Positions 14,832 through 22,730 of a DNA stretch of 25,870 nucleotides are shown here, piece after piece. Position 1 is the first letter of the stretch. Every line of letters starts with the position of its first letter. The notes beneath the pieces were generated by a model that did not search any database, was not told where the DNA came from, and saw nothing but the letters and a program-made list of their open reading frames with translations. Location: positions 1 to 25,870 of the forward strand of contig NZ_CABQJR010000030.1 in the NCBI RefSeq assembly GCF_902464545.1, in the 5' to 3' direction. This DNA is from an uncultured Senegalimassilia sp. Its GTDB lineage: Bacteria > Actinomycetota > Coriobacteriia > Coriobacteriales > Eggerthellaceae. A program made the translations under genes and the position numbers.

Positions 14832-16160
14832 TTAGCGCCAGCCGTAGCCTTTTGCGTGCCGCGCCACCAGGCCGATGGTCAGGACGCTGGCAGCGGTCTC
14901 CGCCACGATGATCGACCACCAGATGCTGTCCGCACCGAAGACCACGGGCAGCAAGATAACCGAACCGAGCTCGAAGACGAACGTATGGACGAAGGAGATC
15001 AACGCCGAGATCTTGCCGTTCTCGACCGCCGTGAACATGACCGAGCCGAAATAGGTCACGCCCATCAGCAGGAACGCGATGCTGTACGTGCGGAACGCGT
15101 GGACCGTCAGCGCCATCAACGCGCCGTCGTAACCCGTGAAAGCAAACGCCAACGGCTGCGCCAAAAGCTGAGCGACCAAGAACGCCCCGATGCCCATCGC
15201 CACCGTAAGCGTGGCGCCGTTGCCGAACAAGCTGCGCTTCTCGTGGTTGCTTCCCGCACCGTGCTGATAGCTCATCAACGGCGCCATGCCCTCGGTAAGG
15301 CCGCCGAACGCCGCGCCGATCAGCATCGATGCGTACTCGATGACCGCATAGGCGGCAACGCCGTCGGGGCCGAACAGGTTCATGAGCTGCAGGTTGTACG
15401 CCGCGGCGACCACCGACATGGCGGCGCATCCAACCATCTCGGAAACGCCGTTGGCGATCGAGCGCGGCAAGACGCCTTGCACCCAGCGAGGACGCACGAG
15501 CTTCAAAACGCCGACTTTGCCCCGTGCGAACAGGACGACCATGAGCGTTGCCGACGAATACTCGGCGATGCAGGTTGCCGTGGCGGCGCCCTCGATCCCC
15601 ATGCCGAACACGCCCATGAGCACGGCATCCAAGCCGATGTTGACCACGCCCGCGGTAAGCGACGACAGGAACCCGAAGCCGGGCTTGCCCGCCACGGAGC
15701 AGAACATCTCGAACACATAGGTGAGCATGAACATCGGCAGGCAAAGGAACGCGATCCTGCCGTATGTTGCGGCCATAGGCGCCATCTCGGCGGAAGCACC
15801 GAGCAGCACGACCGCTTCGTCCATGAACGCCATGCCCAGAACGGAACAAACCACACCGGCTATAAACGTCGTCCAGACTATGAGCGAGAACGCGCGATTC
15901 GCGCCCTTCCCGTCGCCGGCGCCCAGAAGCTGCCCAACGACCGCACTGCCGCCCGAGCCCATCATGATGCCCAACGCAGACAGGATAACGGTGAACGGCA
16001 AGACGATGGTCATCGAGGCCAGCGCATCTTTGCCGACCAGATTGGAGACGAACAGGCCGTCGATGATGCCGTATGCCGAGCTGACGAGCATCATGGCCAT
16101 GGTCGGCAACGTGTATTTCAATAGCTTGCTTTTCGTGAAATGTTGCGAAAGGACATCCAT
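14832..16160 (-). CDS. MATE-family efflux transporter (first copy)
   Basis: A 442-residue inner-membrane exporter of the MATE family, pumping drugs or metabolites with a sodium or proton gradient. It shows the expected twelve hydrophobic segments in two bundles: the opening MLVSSAYGIIDGLFVSNLVG, a GSGGSAVVGQLLGAGDGKGANRAFS segment typical of MATE proteins, the central long loop, and the second-bundle SYQHGAGSNHEKRS. ATG 16160 is preceded by GAGGGA nine bases upstream. It ends close to a strong bidirectional terminator. Its upstream region (16222-16258) contains direct repeats strongly similar to the operator of the MarR operon 7 kb to the right, so that MarR protein may control it. The PAP2 phosphatase gene lies upstream on the same strand, 177 bases away. 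Confidence 0.95.
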   Translation of the reverse strand: MDVLSQHFTKSKLLKYTLPTMAMMLVSSAYGIIDGLFVSNLVGKDALASMTIVLPFTVILSALGIMMGSGGSAVVGQLLGAGDGKGANRAFSLIVWTTFIAGVVCSVLGMAFMDEAVVLLGASAEMAPMAATYGRIAFLCLPMFMLTYVFEMFCSVAGKPGFGFLSSLTAGVVNIGLDAVLMGVFGMGIEGAATATCIAEYSSATLMVVLFARGKVGVLKLVRPRWVQGVLPRSIANGVSEMVGCAAMSVVAAAYNLQLMNLFGPDGVAAYAVIEYASMLIGAAFGGLTEGMAPLMSYQHGAGSNHEKRSLFGNGATLTVAMGIGAFLVAQLLAQPLAFAFTGYDGALMALTVHAFRTYSIAFLLMGVTYFGSVMFTAVENGKISALISFVHTFVFELGSVILLPVVFGADSIWWSIIVAETAASVLTIGLVARHAKGYGWR

Positions 16161-16221
16161 GCCTTTGATCCCTCTTACGGTCGTGACGGTGTTTCGAGTC
16201 GAACTGACGACCGGTCATAGT

Positions 16222-16258
16222 AGTCTAACCATTGACTGTTTAGTCTATTGTTTGACCT
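16222..16258 (-). promoter_or_regulatory. Probable MarR-type operator of the first MATE gene
   Basis: Two tandem 20-base units, each of the form AGTCTA-N4-TTGAC, lie 62-98 bases upstream of the MATE start codon. The region resembles the operator at 23180-23216 closely: GTCTA, then TTGACT, then TAGTCTATT, then GACCT, in the same order with one base of length difference. Confidence 0.6.
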
Positions 16259-16337
16259 TTGTCACCAATCAAGCATGGAAACCACACAACGCGGGAACGA
16301 AACATCAGGGACTTGGCGAAGGGATGCGCCGACCACC

Positions 16338-17006
16338 TTACTCGATAAGGCCGAGGGCCGGGGCTATGACCTTCGTGTAAAACACCAGCCAGATGGTCGA
16401 GACGCAGAAGCCGCCCAGGACGTCGCTGGCGTAATGAACCCCCAGGTAGATGCGGCTTATGCCGACCATCACGATGACCAGCGCGAACAGGCACATCAGC
16501 GCGATGCGACGACGCGGGTTGCGCTCGTAGCGCCACACGCACCACGCCAGCAGGCCGAAAACGGCCATCGCGGCCATGGAATGCCCCGAGGGGAAGCTGA
16601 ACCCGGATGCGTCCGCCAGGCGCAGCACCTCGGGGCGCGGACGTTGGATGACGAACTTCATCGCCTGGTTCAGCAGCACGACCAGGCCTAGGTTCAGCAC
16701 GTTGCACCAGCCCGGACGCTTGACCGGCGTGAAGGCCGCGGCTACGCCAAGCACCACCAGCAACGTCACCGGCGTGGCCAGCGCCGAGAAGCTTTCCATG
16801 ATGGGCGTGAGCCAGGGTTGGCGCAGGTGCTCGCCGAACAGCCACCACGCTGCCGCATCGAGCTTCATGTTCTCCTTGTCGAGCACGTTCTCCAGCAGCA
16901 TCACCAGCACGATGGCGCACACCGAGGTCACCACCAGCGTGCGGTTCTCCTTAACGTAATGCGCAAGGCTACGCGCGGCCTGGCTAATCCCCGATGCGTT
17001 TCCCAC
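16338..17006 (-). CDS. PAP2-family membrane phosphatase
   Basis: A 222-residue integral membrane phosphatase, likely acting on a lipid phosphate such as undecaprenyl pyrophosphate or phosphatidate. All three family motifs are present: K117xxxxxxRP125, P139SGH142 and S184RxxxxxHxxxD195, giving catalytic H142 and H191 with D195. Six hydrophobic segments are visible, with the active-site motifs at their ends. I take the GTG at 17006 as the start: AAGGAG lies nine bases upstream and the preceding frame would run through a 16-base-pair hairpin and decayed tandem repeats, so the open frame to 17309 is unlikely to be coding. The gene lies upstream of the first MATE gene with a separate control region between them. 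Confidence 0.92.
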   Translation of the reverse strand: MGNASGISQAARSLAHYVKENRTLVVTSVCAIVLVMLLENVLDKENMKLDAAAWWLFGEHLRQPWLTPIMESFSALATPVTLLVVLGVAAAFTPVKRPGWCNVLNLGLVVLLNQAMKFVIQRPRPEVLRLADASGFSFPSGHSMAAMAVFGLLAWCVWRYERNPRRRIALMCLFALVIVMVGISRIYLGVHYASDVLGGFCVSTIWLVFYTKVIAPALGLIE

Positions 17007-17063
17007 CCTGTTCAACTCCTTCGCCCGGCCACCTGGGCCGATGTCGCAAACCGAAAGCATGAT

Positions 17064-17097
17064 AAGGGGTAGGGCGGCCCAGGCCGCCCTACCCCTT
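17064..17097. terminator. Perfect 16-base-pair hairpin
   Basis: 17064-17079 pairs perfectly with 17082-17097 around a 2-base CA loop. It lies just upstream of the PAP2 start and far from any gene end, so its role is unclear. It may block read-through from the repeat region, or act as a processing or regulatory hairpin. Confidence 0.5.
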
Positions 17098-17170
17098 GGA
17101 TTTCGCCAATGCGAAGAATAGCGCATATGCAGCCACGCACGGCATTTCGGCAACGACTCGTTATGCGCGC

Positions 17171-17352
17171 GGCAGCGGTTTCGCGCGTACCCGCAGCATG
17201 AGCTTCGCTTGTCATCCCGGCAGCGGTTTCGCGCACCCGCGGCATGAGCTTCGTCCGTCACCGCGACGCGAACCCAGCGCAGTCCCGTTGCGTGCGCTTC
17301 GTCCGTCACCGCGACGCGAGCGCACCCATTCCCGCGGTAGCGGCTTCACGCT
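17171..17352. repeat. 48-base tandem repeat, about 3.8 copies
   Basis: Unit starts recur at 17171, 17219 and 17267, with a partial fourth to about 17352. The first two units share GGCAGCGGTTTCGCGC and GCATGAGCTTCG; the second and third share a 24-base segment at 17248-17271 and 17296-17319. The copies differ by substitutions, so the array is decaying. Confidence 0.6.
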
Positions 17353-17693
17353 CCAGAACGCCACGTTCATGATGACCGCGATGAGAGCGACCGCGGCAGA
17401 TGTTCCCCGAAATCCCGCGGTCTGGGGGAAATCTTGGTTGCGATGTTGCCGGCAAGGCATCACCTTGGGCCTTTCCCTGGTCTTATCCCGCCGTCCTCTA
17501 TTATGATGGGTAGGTAATCGAATTCACAAATCGGCAGATTCAATCGGCAAGCCCTCAAGATACGGCCCGTCCCGACATGCAAGCGGGAAGTATCGCGCCG
17601 ACCTTCGGCGGCCTCGTCTCGAAGCCGCGCGAAGGCGCGCGCCCATCTTGGGGAGGGGCGGCAAAACCGCACGCAGGCGAAAGGCGGCATCCC

Positions 17694-18590
17694 ATGGTAC
17701 GCGTTATCACGGACTCAACGTCATCCATCCCCGTTGATGTCAGGAACGACCTCGACATCGAGGTGATCTCGCTGATCATCAACCGCGCCGGGCAAAGCTA
17801 CGTCGAGGCCGAAACCGACCTGGACGCCTTCTACCAGGACATTTACGAGATGATCGACGACATCCCGACCTCAAGCCAGCCTTCGCAGCAAGACGTTCGG
17901 GACGCGCTGGAGCGCATCCAGGCCGACGGCAACGACGTGCTCGGCGTCTTCATCAGCAGCAAGATGTCCGGCACCTTCGAAACCTTCCTGCGCATCGCGA
18001 AGGAGGTTGCCGCCGAGCACCCCGGGTTCAAATTCGCCGCCATCGACAGCATGACCAACTGCATGGAGCTGGGCCACGCGGTGGTCGCGGGCGCAAAAGC
18101 GGCGAAAGAGGGTCTGAACCTGGAAGCTTGCGCTGCCGCAGCCGAGGAAAGCCTGCACTCCTCGCGCTTTTTGTTCACCCCGGAATCCTTGAGATTCCTT
18201 GAGAAGGGCGGGCGCATCGGGAAGGCCGCTGCCCTGATCGGCGGCGTCATCAACATCACGCCCATCCTGACCGTCAAAGACGGCGAGGCCGCAACGGCGG
18301 CGAAGACCCGTTCGCAAAAGAAGGCCATGGCGAAAATCGTCAAGCTTTTCGAAGAGGACATCGCCGCCTACGGGCTGAAGAACCTGGTCGTTCACTACAT
18401 CGGCTCGAAGATCCCGGCGGAGAAATGGGCCGAAGAGGTTATCAACCCCCTTATCGGGTTCAAAACCAGGGTGGTTCCCGCAAGCCCCGTCATCGGCGTG
18501 CACGTAGGACCCGCCGTGGGAATCGCGTACGAATGCAAGCAGCGCATAGAAGGCAAGTTCACCAGCGCCTCCCCCGAAGTAGTCATCTAG
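17694..18590 (+). CDS. DegV-family fatty acid-binding protein
   Basis: A 298-residue cytoplasmic protein of the DegV (FakB) family, which binds a fatty acid and presents it to the kinase FakA for phosphorylation and entry into phospholipid synthesis. It opens with the family's MVRVITDSTSSIP (residues 1-13), with the conserved T-D-S loop. Other family segments are PTSSQPSQQDV (about residues 62-72, ligand loop), GVFISSKMSGTFET and a FLEKGGRIGKAAALIGGVINITPIL segment, which covers the fatty-acid tunnel. The end carries ASPVIGVHVGPAVGIAY, the typical GxHxGPG-like site. ATG 17694 has a modest GAAAGG nine bases upstream; the open frame begins earlier but the family start fits here. No FakA partner is in the window. 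Confidence 0.94.
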   Translation: MVRVITDSTSSIPVDVRNDLDIEVISLIINRAGQSYVEAETDLDAFYQDIYEMIDDIPTSSQPSQQDVRDALERIQADGNDVLGVFISSKMSGTFETFLRIAKEVAAEHPGFKFAAIDSMTNCMELGHAVVAGAKAAKEGLNLEACAAAAEESLHSSRFLFTPESLRFLEKGGRIGKAAALIGGVINITPILTVKDGEAATAAKTRSQKKAMAKIVKLFEEDIAAYGLKNLVVHYIGSKIPAEKWAEEVINPLIGFKTRVVPASPVIGVHVGPAVGIAYECKQRIEGKFTSASPEVVI

Positions 18591-18606
18591 CGCCTCTGCC
18601 ACTTCG

Positions 18607-18628
18607 GGGACGTAGCACTATGTGTCCG
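18607..18628. repeat. Palindromic element, copy 1
   Basis: A 22-base imperfect palindrome (GGGACGTAGCACTATG..., ending GTCCG) that recurs at 18688-18709 with two differences. It sits between the converging DegV and LysR genes. Confidence 0.5.
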
Positions 18629-18687
18629 GTTGAGGTCCGAGCCTCGATCCGTCCCCAATCCCGATATTTCGGATACATGGAACTTGA

Positions 18688-18709
18688 GGGACGTAGTACT
18701 ATGCGTCCG
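18688..18709. repeat. Palindromic element, copy 2
   Basis: Second copy, 81 bases after the first. Its centre TAGTACTA is a perfect palindrome, and the outer arms GGACG and CGTCC also pair. Confidence 0.5.
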
Positions 18710-18739
18710 AGACGCTCGAAGGCGACACGCCCGCGGGCT

Positions 18740-19573
18740 TTATAGGAGGCGGGTGACTTTGTCGGCCGCCTCTTTTTGCGCCACGAGCCAAAACGATACG
18801 TTGACCTCGGGATCTGCGATGGGGATGTTCACGCGATTCTCGCCAAGGTCGCGATAACGGCGCTCGATGCTCACATCGGTCGAAAAGCACGGGAGCATCG
18901 ACGTACGGATGAGCTCATCAAGGGCAAACTCGTCATCCTGCACGAGGAAACGCGATGCCGGAAGGCGCTTTCGCACGACGTCGTTCCAAAACCCCAGGTC
19001 GGTTCCCAAAAGGAAGTTGAATCCGTTCATATCCTGGAGCGACACCCGCTCCCGCCCCGCCAGCGCATGGTCGCGCGGCACGCACAGGAACAGGTGCTCG
19101 TCCATAACGTGCGAGCAAACAACCCCTTCCCTGTTCGGACGATACGGCAGCACCGCCGCATCGCAATCCCCTGCCGCCAGCGCCTCGCGCGTTTTCTCCA
19201 GGTTCGCCACGCGCGTGGTGAGCGCCATGTCGGGATACCGCTGCGATACACGCGGCGCCAGCACCCAAAGCGGGGCCGGAGCGCACGAGATAAGGTCGAT
19301 GGTTCGCAGGCTGCGATCATAAGCGCGGACCTCCGCGACCGAGGCGTCGATCTCGCGCAAGATGCGCCGAGCCCCGGCAACGGCAAGACGGCCGGCCTCG
19401 TTGAGCTCCACCTTGTTCTTGCCGTGCACGAACAGCTCAACGCCGTAGCAGCGCTCGATGCGCTGCATGGCACGGGCGACCGTGGGCGTCGACACGTAGA
19501 AACGCCGGGCAACCTCCGAAAACGATTCCAGTTCGCCAACGGCCACCAGCTGCTTGAGTTCCGTGACGTTCAT
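18740..19573 (-). CDS. LysR-family transcriptional regulator
   Basis: A 277-residue one-component regulator. The N-terminal winged helix is clear (MNVTELKQLVAVGELESFSE, then ARRFYVSTPTVARAMQRIER, residues 1-60), followed by a linker helix and a periplasmic-binding-protein-like effector domain with the family's SQRYPDMALTT and CDAAVLPY segments. ATG 19573 is preferred over GTG 19582 because AAAGG lies eight bases before the ATG. It is divergent from the aldo/keto reductase gene, with 121 bases between starts, the classic LysR arrangement, so it probably regulates that gene and the MATE transporter behind it. The effector is unknown. A direct repeat of GCAGGTTATC with a 21-base period lies between the two starts. 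Confidence 0.94.
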   Translation of the reverse strand: MNVTELKQLVAVGELESFSEVARRFYVSTPTVARAMQRIERCYGVELFVHGKNKVELNEAGRLAVAGARRILREIDASVAEVRAYDRSLRTIDLISCAPAPLWVLAPRVSQRYPDMALTTRVANLEKTREALAAGDCDAAVLPYRPNREGVVCSHVMDEHLFLCVPRDHALAGRERVSLQDMNGFNFLLGTDLGFWNDVVRKRLPASRFLVQDDEFALDELIRTSMLPCFSTDVSIERRYRDLGENRVNIPIADPEVNVSFWLVAQKEAADKVTRLL

Positions 19574-19606
19574 GAGCTTCACCTTTCATTATCCGTTAAG
19601 CGGTTT

Positions 19607-19637
19607 GCAGGTTATCTGCACTTAGCAGCAGGTTATC
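19607..19637. promoter_or_regulatory. Paired site, probable LysR binding region
   Basis: GCAGGTTATC occurs at 19607-19616 and 19628-19637, exactly 21 bases (two helical turns) apart, in the gap between the divergent genes. A TATAGT -10-like element follows at 19643-19648 for the reductase gene, with a poor -35 element, as is common for activated LysR targets. Confidence 0.5.
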
Positions 19638-19694
19638 GCTCCTATAGTTTCCTTATCAGCTGATTCAGCATTTCATATAGAGAAAGGGAAACTC

Positions 19695-20543
19695 ATGCAG
19701 TACATAACCTTCAACAACGGCGTGAAGATACCGCAGGCAGGCCTTGGCACGTATCTGCTGGCCCCCGACGATGCGCAAGCTTCCGTTTCCTTCGCGCTGG
19801 ACAACGGCTACGAGCTCGTCGACACGGCGAACGCCTACGTGAACGAACGCGCCGTTGGGCGAGGTATGCGCGATTCCAGTCGCGCACGCGAGGAGATCTT
19901 CCTTGAGACGAAGCTGTGGCCGTGCTTCTACGAATCCGACACCGCCGTGGACGAGACGCTCGAGCGCCTAGGCACCGACTACATCGACCTGATGATCCTG
20001 CACCAGCCCGCAGGCGATTATCTTGCCGGCTACGCGAAGCTGGAGGCGGCGTACAAAGCCGGCAAGCTGCGCTCCATCGGCATCTCGAACTTCAACGAGG
20101 CCGAGATCGAGAACCTGCTTGCGCATTGCGAGGTAGCCCCGGCGCTGATCCAGGTGGAATGCCACCCCTATTTCCCGCAAACCCAGCTGAAAGCGCTTCT
20201 TGCAAAGCATGACATCGCGCTGCAGGCGTGGTATCCGCTGGGCGGGCGCGACAACAAGAGCATCCTTGAAGAGCCCGCCATCCTGGAGCTTGCCGCAAAA
20301 CACGGCAAAACCGCGGCGCAGATCATCATGCGCTGGCATGTGCAGCAGGACAACATCGTCATCCCCGGCTCGAAAACGCCTGCGCATATCCTCGACAACA
20401 TCGACATCTTCGACTTCGAGCTCGATGAGCAGGACATGCATGCAATCGCCGGGCTCGAGCAAGGCAAACCCCTTTATGAGCGCACGCCCGACAAGATCGC
20501 CTTCTACGCAACCTGGCATCCCGACGTCGAGAATCAGAAGTAG
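19695..20543 (+). CDS. Aldo/keto reductase
   Basis: A 282-residue cytoplasmic NAD(P)H-dependent oxidoreductase that reduces aldehydes or ketones. The catalytic tetrad is complete and spaced as in the family: D43, Y48, K73 and H103. The opening GVKIPQAGLGTYLL, GYELVDTANAYVNE and IGISNFNEAEIE segments are typical, as is VECHPYFPQTQL. Near the C-terminus IVIPGSKTPAHILDN is the cofactor-binding motif. The length matches family norms (about 275-280). ATG 19695 follows AGAAAGGGA. It is divergent from a LysR gene and is followed 60 bases later by a MATE exporter on the same strand, so it is probably co-transcribed as a detoxification module. The true substrate is unknown. Confidence 0.95.
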   Translation: MQYITFNNGVKIPQAGLGTYLLAPDDAQASVSFALDNGYELVDTANAYVNERAVGRGMRDSSRAREEIFLETKLWPCFYESDTAVDETLERLGTDYIDLMILHQPAGDYLAGYAKLEAAYKAGKLRSIGISNFNEAEIENLLAHCEVAPALIQVECHPYFPQTQLKALLAKHDIALQAWYPLGGRDNKSILEEPAILELAAKHGKTAAQIIMRWHVQQDNIVIPGSKTPAHILDNIDIFDFELDEQDMHAIAGLEQGKPLYERTPDKIAFYATWHPDVENQK

Positions 20544-20603
20544 CGCATCCGGCGAAGACCGATGCTTCGATAGGGGAAACGAAAAAGGAGCGACTCCCTT
20601 CAC

Positions 20604-21965
20604 ATGGTGAAACAACGCGATCAGCTCGACCTGCTGCACGGATCGTTATGGAAAACCGTGCCGCTTTTCGCGATGCCCGTTGCCGCGACGAGCATCCTCG
20701 AGCAGCTCTCGAACCTGATAGGCACGCTGATAATCGGACGTTTCTCGCCCGACGGAGGCGCGGTCGGCATGGCGGCGATAGGGTCGAACCTACCGCTGAC
20801 CAGCCTTATCATCCAATTCTTCGTAGGCATCTCGCTTGGCGCGAACGTGGCGATAGCCTACGCCGTGGGCGCCGGGGACGGTCGCCGCGCGAATCGCTGC
20901 GCGCACAGCGCCATCGCGCTCTCGCTTGTCGGCGTGGCGGTGGCCATCGTCATGGAGCTTACCTCGCGGCCCGTATTGCAATGCCTGGGCGTCCCAGCGG
21001 ATGCGTTCGACGAGGCCTTGCTGTTCCTACGCATATATCTGATCGGCATCCCCGTGATCTTGCTCTACGATTTCGAGGCCGCGGTTTTCAGGAGCGTCGG
21101 CATCACGCGCATGCCGCTTATCGCGCTCGCCGTGTCGGCCGCGCTCAATGCGGTGCTCGATGTGCTGTTCGTGCCCGTGCTCGGATGGGGCGTCGCCGGC
21201 GTGGCCTGGGCGATGGTTATCGGCTATGCGGCAAGCGCGGTGTTCCTGTTCTTGCGGCTGCTCAAAGCCGACGATCCGATCCGGATCGACGTTTCGCGCC
21301 TGCGAATCAATCGCGAATCCGCCGCCTCCATCATCCGCATCGGCCTGCCCGCCGGAATCCAAGGCGCGGTTTTCGCGATCGCCAACATCGTCATCCAGGC
21401 CTGCATCAACAGCCTGGGCACGCAGGTGGTAGCCGCATCGTCCGCCGCGCTCACGCTGGAATTCGTCTGCTATAGCCTTTTGAACTCGTTCAGCCAGGCA
21501 TGCGCCACGTTTGTCGGGCAAAACCGCGGCGCGGGCGATTTCGAACGCTGCAAAAAGGTCCTGAAGGTGTGCCTTGTGGAAGACGGGGTCATCGCCTTCG
21601 TCATGATCGCCCTTATGGTTTGGCAGGGGTGGGCGGTGTTGTCGCTGTTCAGCTCCGATGCCGAGGTGATCGGCATCGCCTATGTGCGCATCTGCACCAT
21701 ATTCCCGGCATACGTCTTCAGCATGGCCTACGAGAACATGTCAGGGTATTTGCGCGGATTCGGCATCTCGATGCCGCCATCTCTGCTCACCGTGCTGGGC
21801 GTGTGCGGCGTGCGGCTGTTCTGGGTTGCCGCGGTGTTCCCGGCCAGCCCCACCTTCGCCACCATCATGACTGCGTATCCAGTAAGCCTTGGGATCACGG
21901 CAGTGCTCATCGCCGGCGCGCTCGCGTTCTTCCGCCCCGCAGCCACCGCGCAAACCCAGCGATAA
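20604..21965 (+). CDS. MATE-family efflux transporter (second copy)
   Basis: A 453-residue multidrug/toxic-compound exporter with about twelve hydrophobic segments. It opens with GSLWKTVPLFAMPVAATS and ILEQLSNLIGTLIIGR, then LGANVAIAYAVGAGDGRRANR, a MATE hallmark. The second half begins with IRIGLPAGIQGAVFAIANIVIQ, another hallmark, and FVGQNRGAGDFERCKK. It differs strongly from the first MATE gene in the window, so the two are not recent duplicates. ATG 20604 is preceded by AAGGAG at 20585-20590, 13 bases away, which is on the long side; a GTG at 20607 is an alternative. It follows the aldo/keto reductase, with which it likely forms an operon under LysR control. Confidence 0.94.
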   Translation: MVKQRDQLDLLHGSLWKTVPLFAMPVAATSILEQLSNLIGTLIIGRFSPDGGAVGMAAIGSNLPLTSLIIQFFVGISLGANVAIAYAVGAGDGRRANRCAHSAIALSLVGVAVAIVMELTSRPVLQCLGVPADAFDEALLFLRIYLIGIPVILLYDFEAAVFRSVGITRMPLIALAVSAALNAVLDVLFVPVLGWGVAGVAWAMVIGYAASAVFLFLRLLKADDPIRIDVSRLRINRESAASIIRIGLPAGIQGAVFAIANIVIQACINSLGTQVVAASSAALTLEFVCYSLLNSFSQACATFVGQNRGAGDFERCKKVLKVCLVEDGVIAFVMIALMVWQGWAVLSLFSSDAEVIGIAYVRICTIFPAYVFSMAYENMSGYLRGFGISMPPSLLTVLGVCGVRLFWVAAVFPASPTFATIMTAYPVSLGITAVLIAGALAFFRPAATAQTQR

Positions 21966-21987
21966 CCAGGCGGTTTGGATGCTCGGA

Positions 21988-22004
21988 GGGACGAGGCGCG
22001 TCCC
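21988..22004. terminator. Weak hairpin between converging genes
   Basis: GGGACG (21988-21993) pairs with CGTCCC (21999-22004), loop of five bases. It lies between the second MATE gene and the converging SMR gene. No U tract follows. Confidence 0.35.
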
Positions 22005-22037
22005 CGAAGTGTAAGGCGATGCGGGGCGTGCAGGGCG

Positions 22038-22409
22038 TCAGGATCGGGCAGTCGCTTCGGCGGCTTCGGCGGCTTCCTCGGCTTCTTGGGTTCCTTTGCT
22101 GAGCAGGGCTATGCCCGCCACTACCGCCACCATGCCGATTCCCACGATGACGGAGAACGGGTCATCCCATACGACGATGCCGACGAGCGTGGTCAAAAGG
22201 GTGCCGACGCCGCCCCAGATGCCGTAAGCCATCCCTAGGCTCAGGTGCTTGAGCGCAAGCGTCAGCAGCACGAACGATGTGATGTAGCACACAGCGGTGG
22301 CCAGGCCGAACACCGGATGGGTGAAGCCCTCGGACAGCTTCATGAACGTGGTGCCGAGCACCTCGGAGACGATGGCGAACGACAACTGCGCGATCGACGC
22401 GTTCTTCAC
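22038..22409 (-). CDS. SMR-family multidrug transporter subunit, GTG start
   Basis: A 123-residue four-span protein of the small multidrug resistance family. The essential membrane glutamate is E16 in FAIVSEVLGTTFMKLSEGF, and the GMAYGIWGGVGTLLTT segment in span three matches the family. It starts with GTG at 22409, directly after the stop codon of the preceding smr gene (zero gap), so translation is probably coupled. A low-complexity tail, EAEEAAEAAEA, is encoded by a short repeat of GCTTCGGCG type, which could vary in length by slippage; most SMR proteins end about 15 residues earlier. Two unlike SMR subunits in a row usually form a heterodimer. Confidence 0.93.
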   Translation of the reverse strand: MKNASIAQLSFAIVSEVLGTTFMKLSEGFTHPVFGLATAVCYITSFVLLTLALKHLSLGMAYGIWGGVGTLLTTLVGIVVWDDPFSVIVGIGMVAVVAGIALLSKGTQEAEEAAEAAEATARS

Positions 22410-22730
22410 TTACATCGCCCCCAATCGCAGACACGCCACGCCGAAGATGGTGAGCGCTATGCCCGCGACCTTCTTCGCGTTGAACTTCTCTTTCCAGACG
22501 ATACGGCTGACCACTGCCGTCAGCGCCACCGCCGCGCTTGTCCAGATTGCGTACGCCAAACCCAAGGGCAACGACGCGAACACATGCGAAAGCGCGTAAA
22601 ACGACACGGCATAGCCCACCGCAATGCCGATAATGGGGAGTTTGCGGCGGAAACCGTCGGAGAGCTTCATGCAGGTGTCGCCGAACACCTCGAACAGCAC
22701 CGACAGGCCCAGCAGCGCATACGGGCTCAT
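22410..22730 (-). CDS. SMR-family multidrug transporter subunit
   Basis: A 106-residue four-span SMR protein, with the conserved glutamate at E14 (LSVLFEVFGDTCMKLSDGF) and LGLAYAIWTSAAVALTAV in the third span. ATG 22730 is preceded by AGGAGGTGCAACG. Its first four bases overlap the marR stop codon (ATGA), and its stop codon abuts the next smr gene. The two SMR proteins share the MKLS-[DE]-GF motif but differ elsewhere, as expected for a heterodimeric pair like EbrAB or YkkCD. It is part of a three-gene marR-smr-smr operon. Cargo is probably a cationic compound but is not determined. Confidence 0.95.
   Translation of the reverse strand: MSPYALLGLSVLFEVFGDTCMKLSDGFRRKLPIIGIAVGYAVSFYALSHVFASLPLGLAYAIWTSAAVALTAVVSRIVWKEKFNAKKVAGIALTIFGVACLRLGAM

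Larger units (their letters stand above)
17007..17693. other. Non-coding gap with hairpin and tandem repeats
   Basis: Nearly 700 bases between divergent genes. It holds a perfect 16-base-pair hairpin (17064-17097) and a 48-base tandem repeat (17171-17352). Frames are open across it on both strands because of base composition and the 48-base (16-codon) period, but none shows conserved motifs. The promoter of the DegV gene should lie at the right end. Confidence 0.5.

Noticed and set aside
14698..16218. A 506-codon minus-strand frame overlapping the first MATE gene
   Set aside because: Arg/His-rich translation without hydrophobic spans; the MATE frame is well supported and includes a ribosome site and family motifs.
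17007..17309. N-terminal extension of PAP2
   Set aside because: Would translate the 16-base-pair hairpin and decayed 48-base repeats; no ribosome site at the far start, while a GTG at 17006 has AAGGAG.
17171..17352. Possible CRISPR array
   Set aside because: The units are tandem and diverged, with no unique spacers between conserved repeats and no cas genes in the window.
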